A stretch of 31,403 nucleotides of DNA. Origin: Priapulus caudatus. Taxonomy: Eukaryota; Priapulida; Priapulimorpha; Priapulimorphida; Priapulidae. This document shows, one piece after another, positions 10,642 through 24,855 of this stretch. The stretch spans positions 90,994-122,396 of the forward strand of contig NW_014577295.1 of NCBI RefSeq assembly GCF_000485595.1. Reading direction: 5' to 3'. The notes under the pieces were generated by a model. The model ran no database searches and was not told the origin of the DNA. It saw only the letters and a program-made list of their open reading frames with translations. Every line of letters starts with the position of its first letter. Position 1 is the first letter of the stretch. The translations under genes were made by a program, and so were the position numbers.

Positions 10642-13600
10642 TTGTTATTAATGACTATTATTGAGACACGTTGAGACACTTAAATGAATTTCAGACCAAT
10701 GGCTAAACATGGTTTTTCAGCAAATATACACTTTGCACATTATATACTAAAATTTTTGTCCAACAAATCACACACTAAGAAGTTCTTCAAATCAGTTTCT
10801 AATGCAAAATGCCACAATGAGAATCTAGGCTTACACACGATAAACGTTTACTCCACCGAAAGATAAAAGAGAGCAAACCTTTGCGATGAAATTGTTATCC
10901 AGGAAGATGTTGCTTGGCCCTGCCAGCAATGCATAGACCGAGGTGTTCTTCACTCTAGCCTTGTAGAATGCGTGTGGCGAATGCTTAGGTATGCACACGT
11001 ACTCAAATGTCGGCTCAAGGTCAATCAGTCCAATTGTAACCTGCAACGATGAGTTTGATTTCCCAAGTGCAATAGACTGCTGGCACATAGCCAAATACTC
11101 GGCTTGGCCTAAGAATTTTCACATTATTCTGTAACATCAACCATGCATAGGCTAGTTTTGTTTATGAATCAACTGTTTGTCTTTTGTCCCCCAATGCAAA
11201 CTTATCTTTAGATAAATATAGTTTACTCAGCCGTTCACTAACTGTTCCAGCATTTTCATCTGGCAGTTCTATTGATTTATTATATATTATTGGTGAATTT
11301 AACGTAAATGAAAGGCAGACTTGTTCTATACATGCTTACATAAAAAACATTCCTATTTGGGGGTATATATTACAGCCAGTGAGTACCATGGCTCAAAATA
11401 AAAAAAGGTCAACTAGTAAATTAAAGTCACATTAACCACATGTGGAAGAAGGATTCTGCAAGCCTATTCATGATAATTCACTCTCAAAAACCTTTATAAC
11501 ATCAAGAAAAACACCTATAAATAACATTGCATACCTTGTGCCCGGTGTTGTCACATGGGATAGTTGACGGTCTAGCAATTTCAAATGTAGTGCTGGTCAC
11601 ACCCTCTGTTACCTTTAAACACCATATTTGCTATTAATTAGTATGAAGCATACCATAAGAAAATCTTCAAAAACTTCTTAAATGTTAATATTATTCATTT
11701 CTTCTATTATTATATTTAATATATAAAGAAGAAATAAGCCATTATAAATTTCATTATGTTAAGTCAATATATATTCGTCCAACTTCATAAATAGCTAAAT
11801 GCTTTTTTTCGTAAAACAATAATACAAAGACTAAACCACCATGCACGTGTAAGACACCCAACACCAACGCATGCACAGTGCAACTACACATGCGACATAA
11901 ACACAAGTACCTCATTTTAGTTAGCAATCACAGTGTTGACGCCACACAGAATGGCACCGACACGACAATCAGCGCATGGTAGCAATAAGGACAAGAATAG
12001 TGAGGAAAACAGAAGAACAGCAAGCATGCCAAGACAAGCACACCCTGTACTTCTGCTGTAGCAACCACCACAGTTTATCAAGGAAAACATAGATCTCCCT
12101 TAAGCTGTGGACACATTACGCGATTTTTCATGCGATTGAGCCGGCCGGCTGAGTCGGGCGACTCTGTGGACACACTACGCGACCGAGTCGGGCGACTCTG
12201 TGGATTTTCAGCACGCTGATTGGCTGATGAATTGTACAATCGGCCGGCTCAATCGCAGACCCGGGCACACTAGGCGATTGCAGCCGGCCGGCTCAAATAA
12301 TTATCAAACATGTTTGAATCGGGCGACTCGGCCGGCCGACTCGAAAATCGATGCGACTCACTGGACACACTACGCGATTTTTCATGCGATCGAGCCGGCC
12401 GGCTCGGTCGGCCGGCTCGATCGCATGAAAAATCGCCTAGTGTGTCCACCCCTTTCCCTACTGCCATCCCGCCCCTAACGACACCTGACAACGAGCCTTT
12501 TTCATTTTTACATGACATAACCAGACGACGCTATAGGTTCTCACAATATCCTGACATTATTGTCTGAACCTAATTTCACATTAGGTCATGATGACCGGGA
12601 AATGTTTACGTTTAGGTTGTAAGCGCGTGGTATTCACCTGGACAAGTAATAATAAAATATATTTGATCTTGCTTCTGCTATCCGGACAAGACACTCGAGT
12701 TATTCAAACTCGGTCACTAAGAAATTTGATATGACAGATAAATTTGGGATCTTATGCGCCATGTCAATGTCATATAGAAAAACTAAATGAAATTTTGTCA
12801 GACATTAGATGGTTCTAGCGAAATGAGATCAAGGACTGATATCGCTCGTGCCTGTGCAATCTATGTCGCATTCCCGGGGCATTGAGCAGGCAGGGACACC
12901 AAACGTGGGGAATGCGGTAGAGTTTTGCCCAAGAGTGCAAGAACGAATGGCTTTACAGCCTATAATCAATAACCACATTCACAAAGCACCATCAGGCTAC
13001 CTTTAACTAATAGATTCATTGCTTGCAGTATAGTATTGTTTTCACTATACAGCTATAGGTCGTATTCACTAGGCAGAAATGTGCACTTACTAATTGGTAC
13101 TAACATAATATCTTCATGTGTGTGTATGCGTTTGTGCATGCGTTTGTGCGTGCGCTGGTGCGTGCGCTGGTGCATGCGCTGGTGCGTGCGCTGGTGCATG
13201 CGTGCGTGCATGCACATGTGTGTTTTGCTATTTCGCCAGAACAAATTAAATTCGGGCGAATCGGCCAAAACAAACAAACTCATGAGTGGCCTCTAATACC
13301 ATTACATTTAAAAAACAACAAATGCAACGAGCCAACCACGTGCCAACGTAACACAATGCTAATGGCATCACCCAAACCACAAAGCTCAATCATTATAAAG
13401 CAGGAAGCGAGGAAGGAAGCAGAAATTAAGCCAAGCGAGCAAGTAACATGACCACGAAGAGTTTACGATCACCCGTAAACCTCTCGCAAAAGCAGCCTAA
13501 CAATAAGCCAACAGGTATACCTGTGCACTTGGAGCTTCCATGGCAAGAAGTTGGGGTGGTGGTGGTCGTGGGGGAGCGGCGTGTCTACCGACCGCGTCAG

Positions 13601-16600
13601 CTGACATCATAACAGGAGAGGCCATGTAGGCAACACCAGGTGGGGCCGCTCTCCTGGACGAAATGGAACGGGGTTATTACGTCATACAGCATATTCTGAC
13701 AGGGCTGATACTTGCGCTTATAGTAATTACGCTTGAAATCGCTATACGCTATAGTAAATGTCGTCATTCCTTGTGCTAAAAGACACAGGACAGCAATGAC
13801 AACAAGAGACAAGACACGATCGAACAACACGTAATTCACAAAGCCATAACGTAGAGAGTTTCACTGGCTTTTTTTCACTGTGCGATGCCACGGTGGAATT
13901 ATTCCACGAAACATGGAAAGATGGACACATTACGAAGCTACATTACAGGATCACGTTCCCAACTGTTGAATCGGCCAGAATTAGACACACAGCCATATTA
14001 CCTCTACGTCCGTCCATCGTAATGCCGAAAAACGGCTACACGGACCACTGAAAAGACACTGTAAAGGTATTGCCTTCAGAACTATCAGCGTGATTCCACA
14101 AAGACAACAGCTATTCTTACGAATGTCACAATACTAGAGAAGTTTACTCGCAGTGCCATTACTATGACAATGCACACTGAGGAAGCATATATGTCAAGTC
14201 TGAAACAGTACATCACAGTCGATGATTTCCACATCAGCAACAGGAGCAGGTAACCAAAGCACAATGACCACTTATATGCACAGAGTGAAGGGGTTAAAGT
14301 CACGTCGTCATAGCGTTTCGTGTTTTAGCAAATCAATCGCATGAGATGTTCTTATGTGTCACGTAGCATTTCACTCGATCAACTACACAAAAAAACCGAA
14401 CCCTGTAGACCTGGAGACCTTGAGGTGTTCAACCACCGTGCCAGGGTCTGTGTGCTGCAGTGGCTAGGTCGAATGTAGTGTAGTGACCCGAGAAAAAGAA
14501 GAAGCTACTAAAATCAACCCCTTATATCCATATCTCTACCGGAAATGCTCTGGCATAACCAGATGTACTGACAATATACACGCCATGCACAATGAATTCC
14601 TGTGTGCAGTGATCATGCGCCACCATACACTTGAGGATCATATTTATTGCATTTCACCAGAGAGGCAGAGCCAATCCTCACCAATATTCACAATTGGCTT
14701 CGCGGTAAGACCAGTCCGAATGCCATCAGATGTCGCGCAAAACACCAATAGTGATTACTCATGCACTACTAACAGGAGTATCATAATATAGAATATTATG
14801 ACACTGTGTATGTGTAGAATATGTCTCTATGTGTAGAATATTATATCATTATGCACTCCTGCTACTATCACACTGACTCGTCTGCCATACACAAATGAAA
14901 GTACCTGACTAGTAGTCACACATGCTTCAACAGAACAAGAACGAGATGAGTAAAAAACAGCAAAAGGTGAAAACCATATCACAAACATCGCCCGTAGCAT
15001 GCACTATCACGAACTTCTGACTATTCTGGGTATAGGGTGACTTGGTGTATGTTTTGTCAGACGGTTCTCCTACCCACCTCTGCACTAGCCACTTCCAACT
15101 CTTGCTGTAACTGCCTCCTGTCCCTTTCTCTCTCGATTTTCTTCTCAATGACTTTAACAACACTCAGACTTGAGCGTTCAACAGAAGATCCGAAAGTAGG
15201 AATCACGCTGAATCGCTTTCGTGGCCTACAAAGATGTGTTTATCACCATAACGGGGCAGAAAATTCCGATTCGCTTAGGTGAATGTGTCAAAGACAAGTT
15301 TCAAAGATGTGCAACCTAGATTGGCTATACTGCTCACATTCCTGGCTGCTATAAATCTACATTAACATGCCAGTGATGCCACCCTACCCAACCTCTGCCC
15401 TGCCCCCCTGCATCCCTCAGCTCCTGCTGTCCTAGAATACTAGCTCATGCAACCAACAACTAAATATGCCAAGACATGTCGATCTTTCTTCCCCACTGAA
15501 ATCTCGCGGTCTTACTGACGATTCATCCCTCACACCAGCCATCATAACTGCACAACGGATACAGTCGACAAGTAAAATCCAGAGTTAAACACCAAACTCT
15601 CGTGGAGAGCAATGGGGCAGAAACTTAAGTAAATCTAAGCCAGATTCAGTGGGATTGTCACAAAGTCAAACTCGATCGCACGCTTTGCAAGCCAAACTCA
15701 ATCGCATGCAATTGTTCCCATACACAAATTTTCACGAAATACCTCATTATTAGGGCTGTAACGATATACAAGCCTCTCGATTCGATCCGGATCTCGATAT
15801 TAGCCTCTCGATTCGATTCCTTCGATTCGATTCCCAAAATATTGAAATGTTATCTTGTTTTTTATATTTTCATTATTTTGCAATAATAAATTATTAGACA
15901 TTGCCAATGAATACTAAATGGTGAATAGACTAGACTCTAGAGAGTCTAGAGAGTATATATACACTGCACAGCCGCCGAGTAACATTGGTGAGTAACACTC
16001 CACAGCATATAGTGTAGTGCCGCCATCTATTGGAGAAAAAAAGTGGTATCAAAGTGGAATCGAAAATTCGGGGAAAAATATCGAGGATCGGATCGGGGGA
16101 AGAGAATCGCGATCCGATTCGATTTCGGTGGATCGTTACAGCCCTACTCATTACATCATAGGGGTTATTATTATATATTGATTATGATATTACGATTTTA
16201 TGATTATTATGATATGATGATTATGATATTACCAGATATTACATCATATCAGGGGTTATTACAATAATGACAAATTTGTCATTGTTAACCCCTGATTACA
16301 TGCAGCGTTGTTGCACTTTTACTGCCTTGTCAACACCCAAGAGAGCTCATCGATTCGCAAAAAACGCTTGTCACTGCACACATCTGTTGCTCCCTACACG
16401 CAGTTGTTACCCCACATTCCAGGTAAGACCAGGGGTGAATAACGACAGATTTTTTGTCAACAACAATTTGTCATCATTTACCCCTGGTAAGACGTACCAA
16501 GTAGTTAATTGAGAAAACAAGTAGTTAAAAAACGAACTTCTAATGCGTATTCGAATATAGCATGCAGACGATAATGGGGTAACTACAGAAGTTAGTTGGG

Positions 16601-19600
16601 AAACGGATAGTTGACAACACGTTTTATACTACTGTTACTGCTATGATGGCGCTAACACACCTCTGCAAACGCTTCCTCAATCGCTATAAGCGAATCTGGC
16701 GCTATCTGACGTTTTTCCTTTTTAAAAGATCTGAACAACGTACTTGAGTGCTGCCCCACTGTTGGCTCACACAGGTCATAGGTCATCCTAAGCAACAATT
16801 TGTAAGGGGATGCCAATTATTTTCACGATCAAACATAGTGTTAAATGTACTTTCACGGTACATGATATAATACATATGTGGGCCGACAATTCACGACATC
16901 GGATACACATGTAGAGCATAATTAATATGAGTGAATGTTAGATTTTTTAATTTTAAGTGTAAACGTAATTAAATAAAAATATGCGTGTACTCATTAAGCA
17001 GTAGCATCTTCAAATAAGAAACACCGGATCGGTTTCTTGATACCTGCTTGCCATGCAGCCACAAGAATGCATATAAATAACTGCTAATATTGAGACTAAC
17101 AAAGCTCCTTTCCATCTCCCATTTCACGTCAATATCTAACCGCACACATATTTAACTAAGGCAACAAAATAAATGTAATTCCCCAAACATGCACACTATA
17201 GTATCGTTTTCACAAACATGTGCTACACAGAATAAGTACGCACAAATCCATGTGCACGTACGGGCGCTCACGCACGCACGCACGCACACGCACACACACA
17301 GAGCAAAGAGGGTGTTAGTTGTAAAGTATGAAACAGATCGACGATCGAAATTCAGGTGAAGGAAAGGTTTTTCGCACAGCTAACAACAGTCAATGCGCCA
17401 CGGCTCCCTCGCTACCTGCACAGTGGCGACATCTAGCATTTGAGGTTCCGCTGCTGCCATATACTGAACATTTTCCATAAGGCCCGATTCTTGAAGTTCG
17501 TTTCTCATCGGTGCTTTGCTTCGGAAGGAGAAGCCCATCGACTTTCGCTTCATCCTACTGAAGTTGCAGGGCCACGTTACACCCAGTTTTAGACCGGAGA
17601 ATACAGTGTTAATAGTTCAAACTACACCTACACGTTCCAATCAGCACTCCTAGTGGTGGGCCATTTCTTTAAACAAGCAAAATGGCCAAAATACGATGAA
17701 GAGATGTCTAGCAAAATGTGAGAGTATTCGGAGGAATATGACGAATCCCAATAGAGGGTAGCTTATCATATACTATGCATTTTTTTCTCACCTATTAATA
17801 GGTGCACTTTTACATGACCTTAGCTCTCATCATTTCCTATCAAAATTATTCCACATTACCAAAATGGTATGAAGCCTTCACAATCATATTGGTATGCACT
17901 AGTACTAGCAACTAATGCTGCACTATGGATACAGAACATACTATAGTGGTATCACATATGACATCACAGCAATTGCAAAATTCTTGTTTGCAATGTTATA
18001 ATGCAACGTGACTATTGCTAACTGCATTGGCATGTAGTCCTGTAATATGCGATAAGAACTATCTTGTGCCTAAACAGTAAACAGCAGGCATGAAAATGAC
18101 CGGTAAAGAAAAACACTGAAAACCCCCGAGGCAGGGGAGGGTGTGGAAGAGGGGGTACCCCCTCCCACGGTAGGAAGATTTTTTAATTTTGGGGGTCAGA
18201 ATCATGCAATCTGGTGCATTCTGTAATGAGATTTTTAACCTTATATTAAAGAGAATCTGGATTAAGATAATTCCATATAGCAAAACACATACATACCCAC
18301 AGGATCTAAATAAATATTTTTATCAATAACAGCAAGCAGAAAGAGGGGCATTTAAAAGGAACAAATGTGATAAAAGATGTATATAATGTGCAGAACACTT
18401 TTATTAATAAAACTGAGGTGAATAAGCAACAGATTATCAATTTCTGCATAGAATACATGTACGTCCACACGCAAGAACCAGCGTGCAACCCAGGGTACAC
18501 TGAAAGGTCACCTCTGGCTAGACTGGTTCGCGGCCGCACTGTTTGTCGCAGAGCGTGTACATTGTCTAGCAGAGCGTGAGGCCGGATGCCAGTCTACCCT
18601 TCGGCAAAAACAATAAGGTTGCTTGCTGCCAGCCACAGTAGACGATCGATAAACCGTGCGCATGTACATATGCCCGTGGTAGAATACGAATGCTGCATGT
18701 GAACTCGGAAAAAAACGGAAAACGCGGAAACAATTCTGGGATCAGGAAAAAAGCGGAAATCCGCGGAAACGCGGAAAATTTTCATGCCTGAAACAGGCCT
18801 ACTTTCATCTTGTGTGGCTTTATTCGGTTGATTCCCTTAATATGTATAACTCAACCAAATAGAGTCTAAAGGTTTTAAGTTCATCACACCTTTTCGAGCC
18901 AACTAGAAACATTGTACGATGTTTTAATACTGCAGCTGGGCTCACAGGGATATACTCACCGCAAATCTAACTGAGATACTCCAGCTGGTGTAGTGATCGC
19001 ATTTTAATTACGGCTTAATTTTATAACTGGAGCATCACTACTACTCCTGAAATTCCATAAGCACTCACACTATCTAACAAAGAGTTGTTATACATCAAGT
19101 CACAAACCATTATTTTTTAACTACTGTACACAGTAGATGTTTTATCAAATGTGTGGCACCTATTGCTATTCCCATATTATTATTATTTATATTATCATTA
19201 TTTATATTATTTATTTATTTTTTTTTTTTTTTAATTTATAATTATTATTTTTATTATTTTTATTATTAATTATTCCCATTAATTATTACCATATGGTTAT
19301 TCCCCTAGAGCTACATGGCGAATAGAATTCTACTCGTTTTCACTTACGGTGCTGGCGGGGGACTGTACAAGCGAAGTTCGTGCGTTTCTAATGGGTCCAC
19401 GGATCCCCCGACACTGGGCATGGCTGTGGAAAGCGACAGCTTCGCATCTGTCCAGTCTTCCTCCGTAGACTGAGTTATCACGCCATAGTACGTCAGCTAC
19501 AAAAACAGCAGAACTAGGTATGAATTACTACCGATTCACACTCGATCGAATTTACAGCATTAACACGCCTCGTGGACAGATTAGAATAACGCGCCATAAA

Positions 19601-22600
19601 TTACGTAAAAATCCTTCATATTGTACACGAAAGATAAGTCTGTACAATTTGTTACAAGAATTAATTCTAGCCATTTTTGCATTACTCCGTAAGAAAAAAC
19701 CCAAAGGCACGCCACCAAGATAATTATCTGTCATGCAAAGTCCATGTACAGCCTAGAACACTATATGAACAAACCTGTTTACAGTACATTACAAATATAT
19801 TTCCTCTCTTTTTATTGACTGTCCATCACTGATATATACCTTTAGCTTGCTGTCGGTGGTAAAGACGCGGACATCATATTTGGGGGTCCAAGAAGCACCG
19901 AAGACAACATAGGACACATGCAACTCTACCTCAGTGTCCTCAGTTGCTTCCAGGAGCACCAACACCTCCCTGTGCCCAAAAAACACAGCTAACCCAAACA
20001 GCCATCGAGAAAATTGCACCACTCACTCCCATCAACTTTATGTAATAGGTAAGAGTAAATAAATAATAAAGTGATATCTTGTATCATTGTACCTGGAGAA
20101 AGAGTAATCGCCATGACACTTAGTGTTCAAATTCTGACGTTCCACCTCCAATTTTTCTTTCGTGTCATTTACATGCTCAGTAACCTCTTCCAGCTGTGAG
20201 TCAAGCTGTGACATCTAGTGACAAAAAGAACAACAACGGCTGGACTTTGTTCGGACCTGGTTCAATTATAGAGGGATGATTGTGTCAATACCATATACCA
20301 TCGCCTGCAGTCTACTATAAAACATTTATTTACAGTCATATACTGCTGATAAAGATCAGTTGCAGACTATAAATTGTCGCCCAATAGTGCGATGCACCAG
20401 TTAATACATCTAGTACGTAATTACTCAGGGTTGACATTCCAATGCAACTTATATGTGATATTACTATGATGTCCAGCAGTACTTATCGTAGATAATATCT
20501 AGAGTGCTCCATACAGTTAATGCGAGTAGTTGGAATTTGTATATTTACCTTCTCATCATACATCCGTAGGAAGGATTCGATCCCTCCGATCCATGCCTCA
20601 TCCCCGACCCACTGCTGTCCTTTCTTGCTCTGTGGAAAATAGACATACGATTATACATATAATATCTATTATATACTGATCACCACAAAGTCTATGAATT
20701 GTAAATGGTTAGATCACATATGTATGCTTGGTTGCTTGTTTTGTCAGATTCTGAAATCCATCATTCCTAATTGTCTGGCTGACATCCTTGCCTTGCATTT
20801 ATTCTGCCAGATTAATTCATGTCAATCATACGCGATGGCAGGGTCCCTATGGATTGGGAAGAGAGCCTCATTGTTAACCTGCACAAGGGTAAGGGTGATG
20901 CTCTAGACAGGGGTATTTATCGTGGTTTAAAGCTGACTGAACAGGCCTTGAAGGTGCTGGAGAGAGTGGTGGACAATTCTATCCGGCAACTGATCTTAAG
21001 GAACTGAACAGCCGGGCAGGGGAACTTCAGATGGTATCTTTGTTGTCCGTCAACTGCAGGAGAAATACCTGGCCGCCAACAAGAAGCTTTACTTAGCCTT
21101 TGTTGACCTGGAAAAAGCGTTCGACAGAGTCCCGAGACAAGTGCTGTGGTGGGCGATGAGGAAGCTTTGGACAGACGAGTGGAACGTGAGGTTGGTGCAG
21201 GGCATGTACACCAACACTCGTAGTCGTGTGCGTGTCGGTGGTGGTTTCTCGGAGGAGTTTGAGGTAAAGGTGGGAGTCCATCAAGGGTCGGTGCTGAGCC
21301 CCCTCCTGTTCATCATGGTACTAGATGCCCTTTCACGGGAGTTCCGTGCTGGCGTCCCCTGGAAAGATCTCTACGCTGATGACTTGGTGATTATAGCAGA
21401 TTCCTTGGAAGAATGCATGGCAAGGCTGGAAGTGTGGAAGGCTGGCATGGAGGAGAAGGGCCTCAGAGTGAATATGAGCAAGACGAAGATCATGATTTGT
21501 GGTGCTGAACTTGACCTCTTGGAAGACTCCGGGAAGTACCCCTGCGTTGTGTGCAGGAAGGGTGTTGGGAGTAATTCCGTTCGCTGTCGCGGTTGTGCAC
21601 ACTGGGTACATAAGAAGTGTAGTGGCATAAAAGGCCGACTCAATGACGACCCGGATTTCCGTTGCAAGCGGTGCATGGGCGATGCCCACCCATTTGATGG
21701 CAGACCACTGTTGGAGGTGCAGATTGGGCAGGACAAACTGGAGGTGGTACCCTCCTTCTGCTACCTTGGTGATACTCTCTCGGCGGGTGGTGGCTGTGAT
21801 TTAGCCACTATCATTAGAGCAAAGACCGCCTGGGGGAAGTTTCGGAAGCTGCTTCCTGTTCTGACATCTCGACATCTGTCCCTCAGGACTCGTGGTCATG
21901 TGTATGGCACCTGTGTCCGTAGCGCCATGCTGCACAGGAGCGAGACATGGGCAGTGAAATCTGTTGACTTGCAACGCCTCCGGCGAAATGACAGGGCAAT
22001 GATCAGATGGATCTGCAATGTCACAATCGAGGATTTGGCCTCTTCAAACGAGCTGCTGGGCAGACTGGGTATCTTGGACCTTGATGTCTTATTACGTGAG
22101 AGAAGACTCCGCTGGTATGGCCATGTTCAGCGCTCCACCGGTGCCATCAAGACAGTGGGTGAAGTTCGAGTTGTTGGTGTAAGGAGACGTGGGAGGCCGA
22201 AGATGTCTTGGAAGGAGGTTGTGAAGAAGGATAGGGAACAGTGAAATCTCTCCGCTGTAAATCCCTTGGATCGTGTCACATGGAGAACAAGCGTGAGAGC
22301 TGCCAAAACTGGACCGAGCCAGATTCCTGGAGTGGGTTTCCACTGATGTGGATTTAAACCCTTGAGTCCAGTATAAAATAAAGAAACCGAAAACAACAAC
22401 AACATTGATAACAAGCATATGGAGCTAGCCCTGCCTTTACTACAAGTAGATTTAATTTAATAATATAATGATATGAAATTAATGCTGAATATGGGGCTTG
22501 ATACAAGGAATTTTGCTGAATACTTAATTGGTAATACTCCAGCAAAGATTGCTTACCTGAATATTAAAAACAATATAGCTATTGTTTTTGCAGATCAGTG

Positions 22601-24097
22601 TTCACAACCACAATCAGAACGATATATCTGTGCAGAACAAACCCCACCCCCTACATCTGTCATCACACTTAATATGTGATTGAGCTAACCTCGGCTTTTG
22701 TGACGGTGGTAAGAAGTGCATTCAGAGATTCCTTCTGCGAAACAAGCCGCTGCTCCCGTTGCTGTTGAGACTGAAGGGTCTTCTCGAGCTGTCTTATGGT
22801 CTCTCTACTAGTCTTGATCCTAAAGCAAAACAATAATCACAAGCATCCTCCAGTATTAGTTCCTAGTCCTCAGTATCACCTGACCATAACCTAGCTCTAG
22901 TACTATAGCCCTTGTTGCCACAGGGCACCACACCTGTGGCAACAAGGGCTATAGTACCAGAGCTATAACCATAACCATACTTTATACACGGGAATACAGG
23001 ACATGCCTAATAACCATGTATAGAGCATGTTGTGATCTTTCACTACTTTTATATAAGCATGTACATTAACGTGTAGTAATGCGTTAGTGTGTAGGTACAC
23101 AACTATCAATGTGTAATCGCTCTCTACCGTGGCAGAATAAACTACCAGTTGTACGCGTAATTATCAAGTATCTGCATAGCTTGTGTTTTATTCACAAAAC
23201 CATAGATCATAACAGAGCACTGCATGGAGCTTTTCTTATTAATATTTGACAACTAACGAGGCTATATATAACTAACGTACAAGCCTAAACCTAACGTACG
23301 TACTTTTCATCGGTGTCACTGTCTTGATCTGTCACGCGCTCTTCCTTGTATGTCACCTCATTGATAACAGCAGCACCCTTGCCTTCAACGCTGAGAAAAG
23401 CACAAAATAAATCAAATATGCATATTAACCGATAAGTACACATAAACATGCAGATATAATACAGATACATAAATACTATAAACATATCACAGAAGTTGAC
23501 ATGGGAGTATTCTTGCAGTCAAAGAATGGCAGAATCGTACATAACAATGGCGCCTAAATACGACATGTACGCAATTAAGTGTATTGTAGAGCCACAGGCA
23601 CTTGGACCGTCTCAATAAAAAAAAGAAAGGTAAATAAACACGAAATGTATTTACTACCAAAGTCTTAATGTTTCTCTACTCTATTTCGCCTATAATCACC
23701 TGTAAATGCTCATCTGCAACACACAAGTACACCGCACGCTAGCTGCTGCACACTGACACATAAAAATATAGCTCCAAGAAACGGTCTTTGCTAGGGTTAG
23801 AAGACCTGGATAAGATTGTGTATATTGACGTTAGTCACACAGCCTGGTCGGGCTTAGCCCTAGAACTATAGGCCTCCGCTTCGCCGCAGTCCCTGCGGCG
23901 GAGAGGAGGGCTATAGTTCTAGAGCTAGGTCGGGCTAATAAATATATGGCCGTGGCTACGCGACCGGTTCCGGACGAGGAGCCGCTATAGGCTACGCGTC
24001 CGGACATCCATCTCACACAGTGAGCTTGCGACACGTACACGCATGAATGCGCAATGGGACGCTCTGCTGATTGCCGTGTGTGTGTGTGTGTGAGTCT

Positions 24098-24137
<40 letters not shown>

Positions 24138-24232
24138 GAATGGGAATGTGTATGTGTGTGTATGCATGAGAGAGAGAGCCTCAGAGAGGTGTGTGTGCGT
24201 GTGAGAAAGAGCAAGAGAGAGAGAGAGAGATA

Positions 24233-24321
<89 letters not shown>

Positions 24322-24643
24322 AGAGAGAGAGAGAGCGAGAGCGAGAGAGAGAGAAGAGAGAGATGAGACGGCGAGAGCGAGAGAGCCGACAGAGCGAGAC
24401 CCCGAGAGACCACAGAGAGAGACAGAGAGAGAGGAGAGAGAGAAGCGAGAAGAGAGCGAGAGAGCGAGAGAGAGAGAGAGATACGAGAGAGACGCGCGAG
24501 AGCGAGAGAGAGAGAGAGAGCGAGAGAGAGAGAAGCGAGAGAGAGAGAGAAGAAGAGAGAGAGAAGAGAGAGAGCAGAGAGAAGAGCGAGAGCGAGTAGA
24601 GAGAGTCAGAGACACGCGCGAGAGAGCGAGAGAGAGAGAGAGC

Positions 24644-24676
<33 letters not shown>

Positions 24677-24819
24677 AGAGAGAGAAGGAGAAGAGAGAGC
24701 GAATGAGAGCAGAGCGAGAGAGAGCGAGAGAGAGAGAGCGAGACGAGCGAGAGAGAGAGAGAGAAGATCGAGAGAGAGCTAGATATGAGAGAGATCGAGA
24801 GAGAGAAGACGAGAAGAGC

Positions 24820-24855
<36 letters not shown>

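Noticed and set aside
13597-13839. 80-aa hydrophobic open frame on the minus strand (possible membrane protein)
   Set aside because: It overlaps cassette exon 8C out of frame, has no recognisable family, and the exon reading has phase and splice support.
15037-15282. Plus-strand 81-aa open frame rich in Leu/Ser/Cys
   Set aside because: It is antisense to candidate exon 8B and has no family match. Its CT-rich part mirrors the charged helix on the other strand.
17044-17083. A possible fourth cassette exon of 40 bp with acceptor ATTAGCAG and donor CAG|GTATCA
   Set aside because: Phase fits (2 to 0), but the 13-residue product shares no end motif with the other cassettes, and so short a window with fitting phase can arise by chance.
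21333-21736. Minus-strand open frames of about 120 aa
   Set aside because: They are antisense shadows of the reverse transcriptase reading frame.
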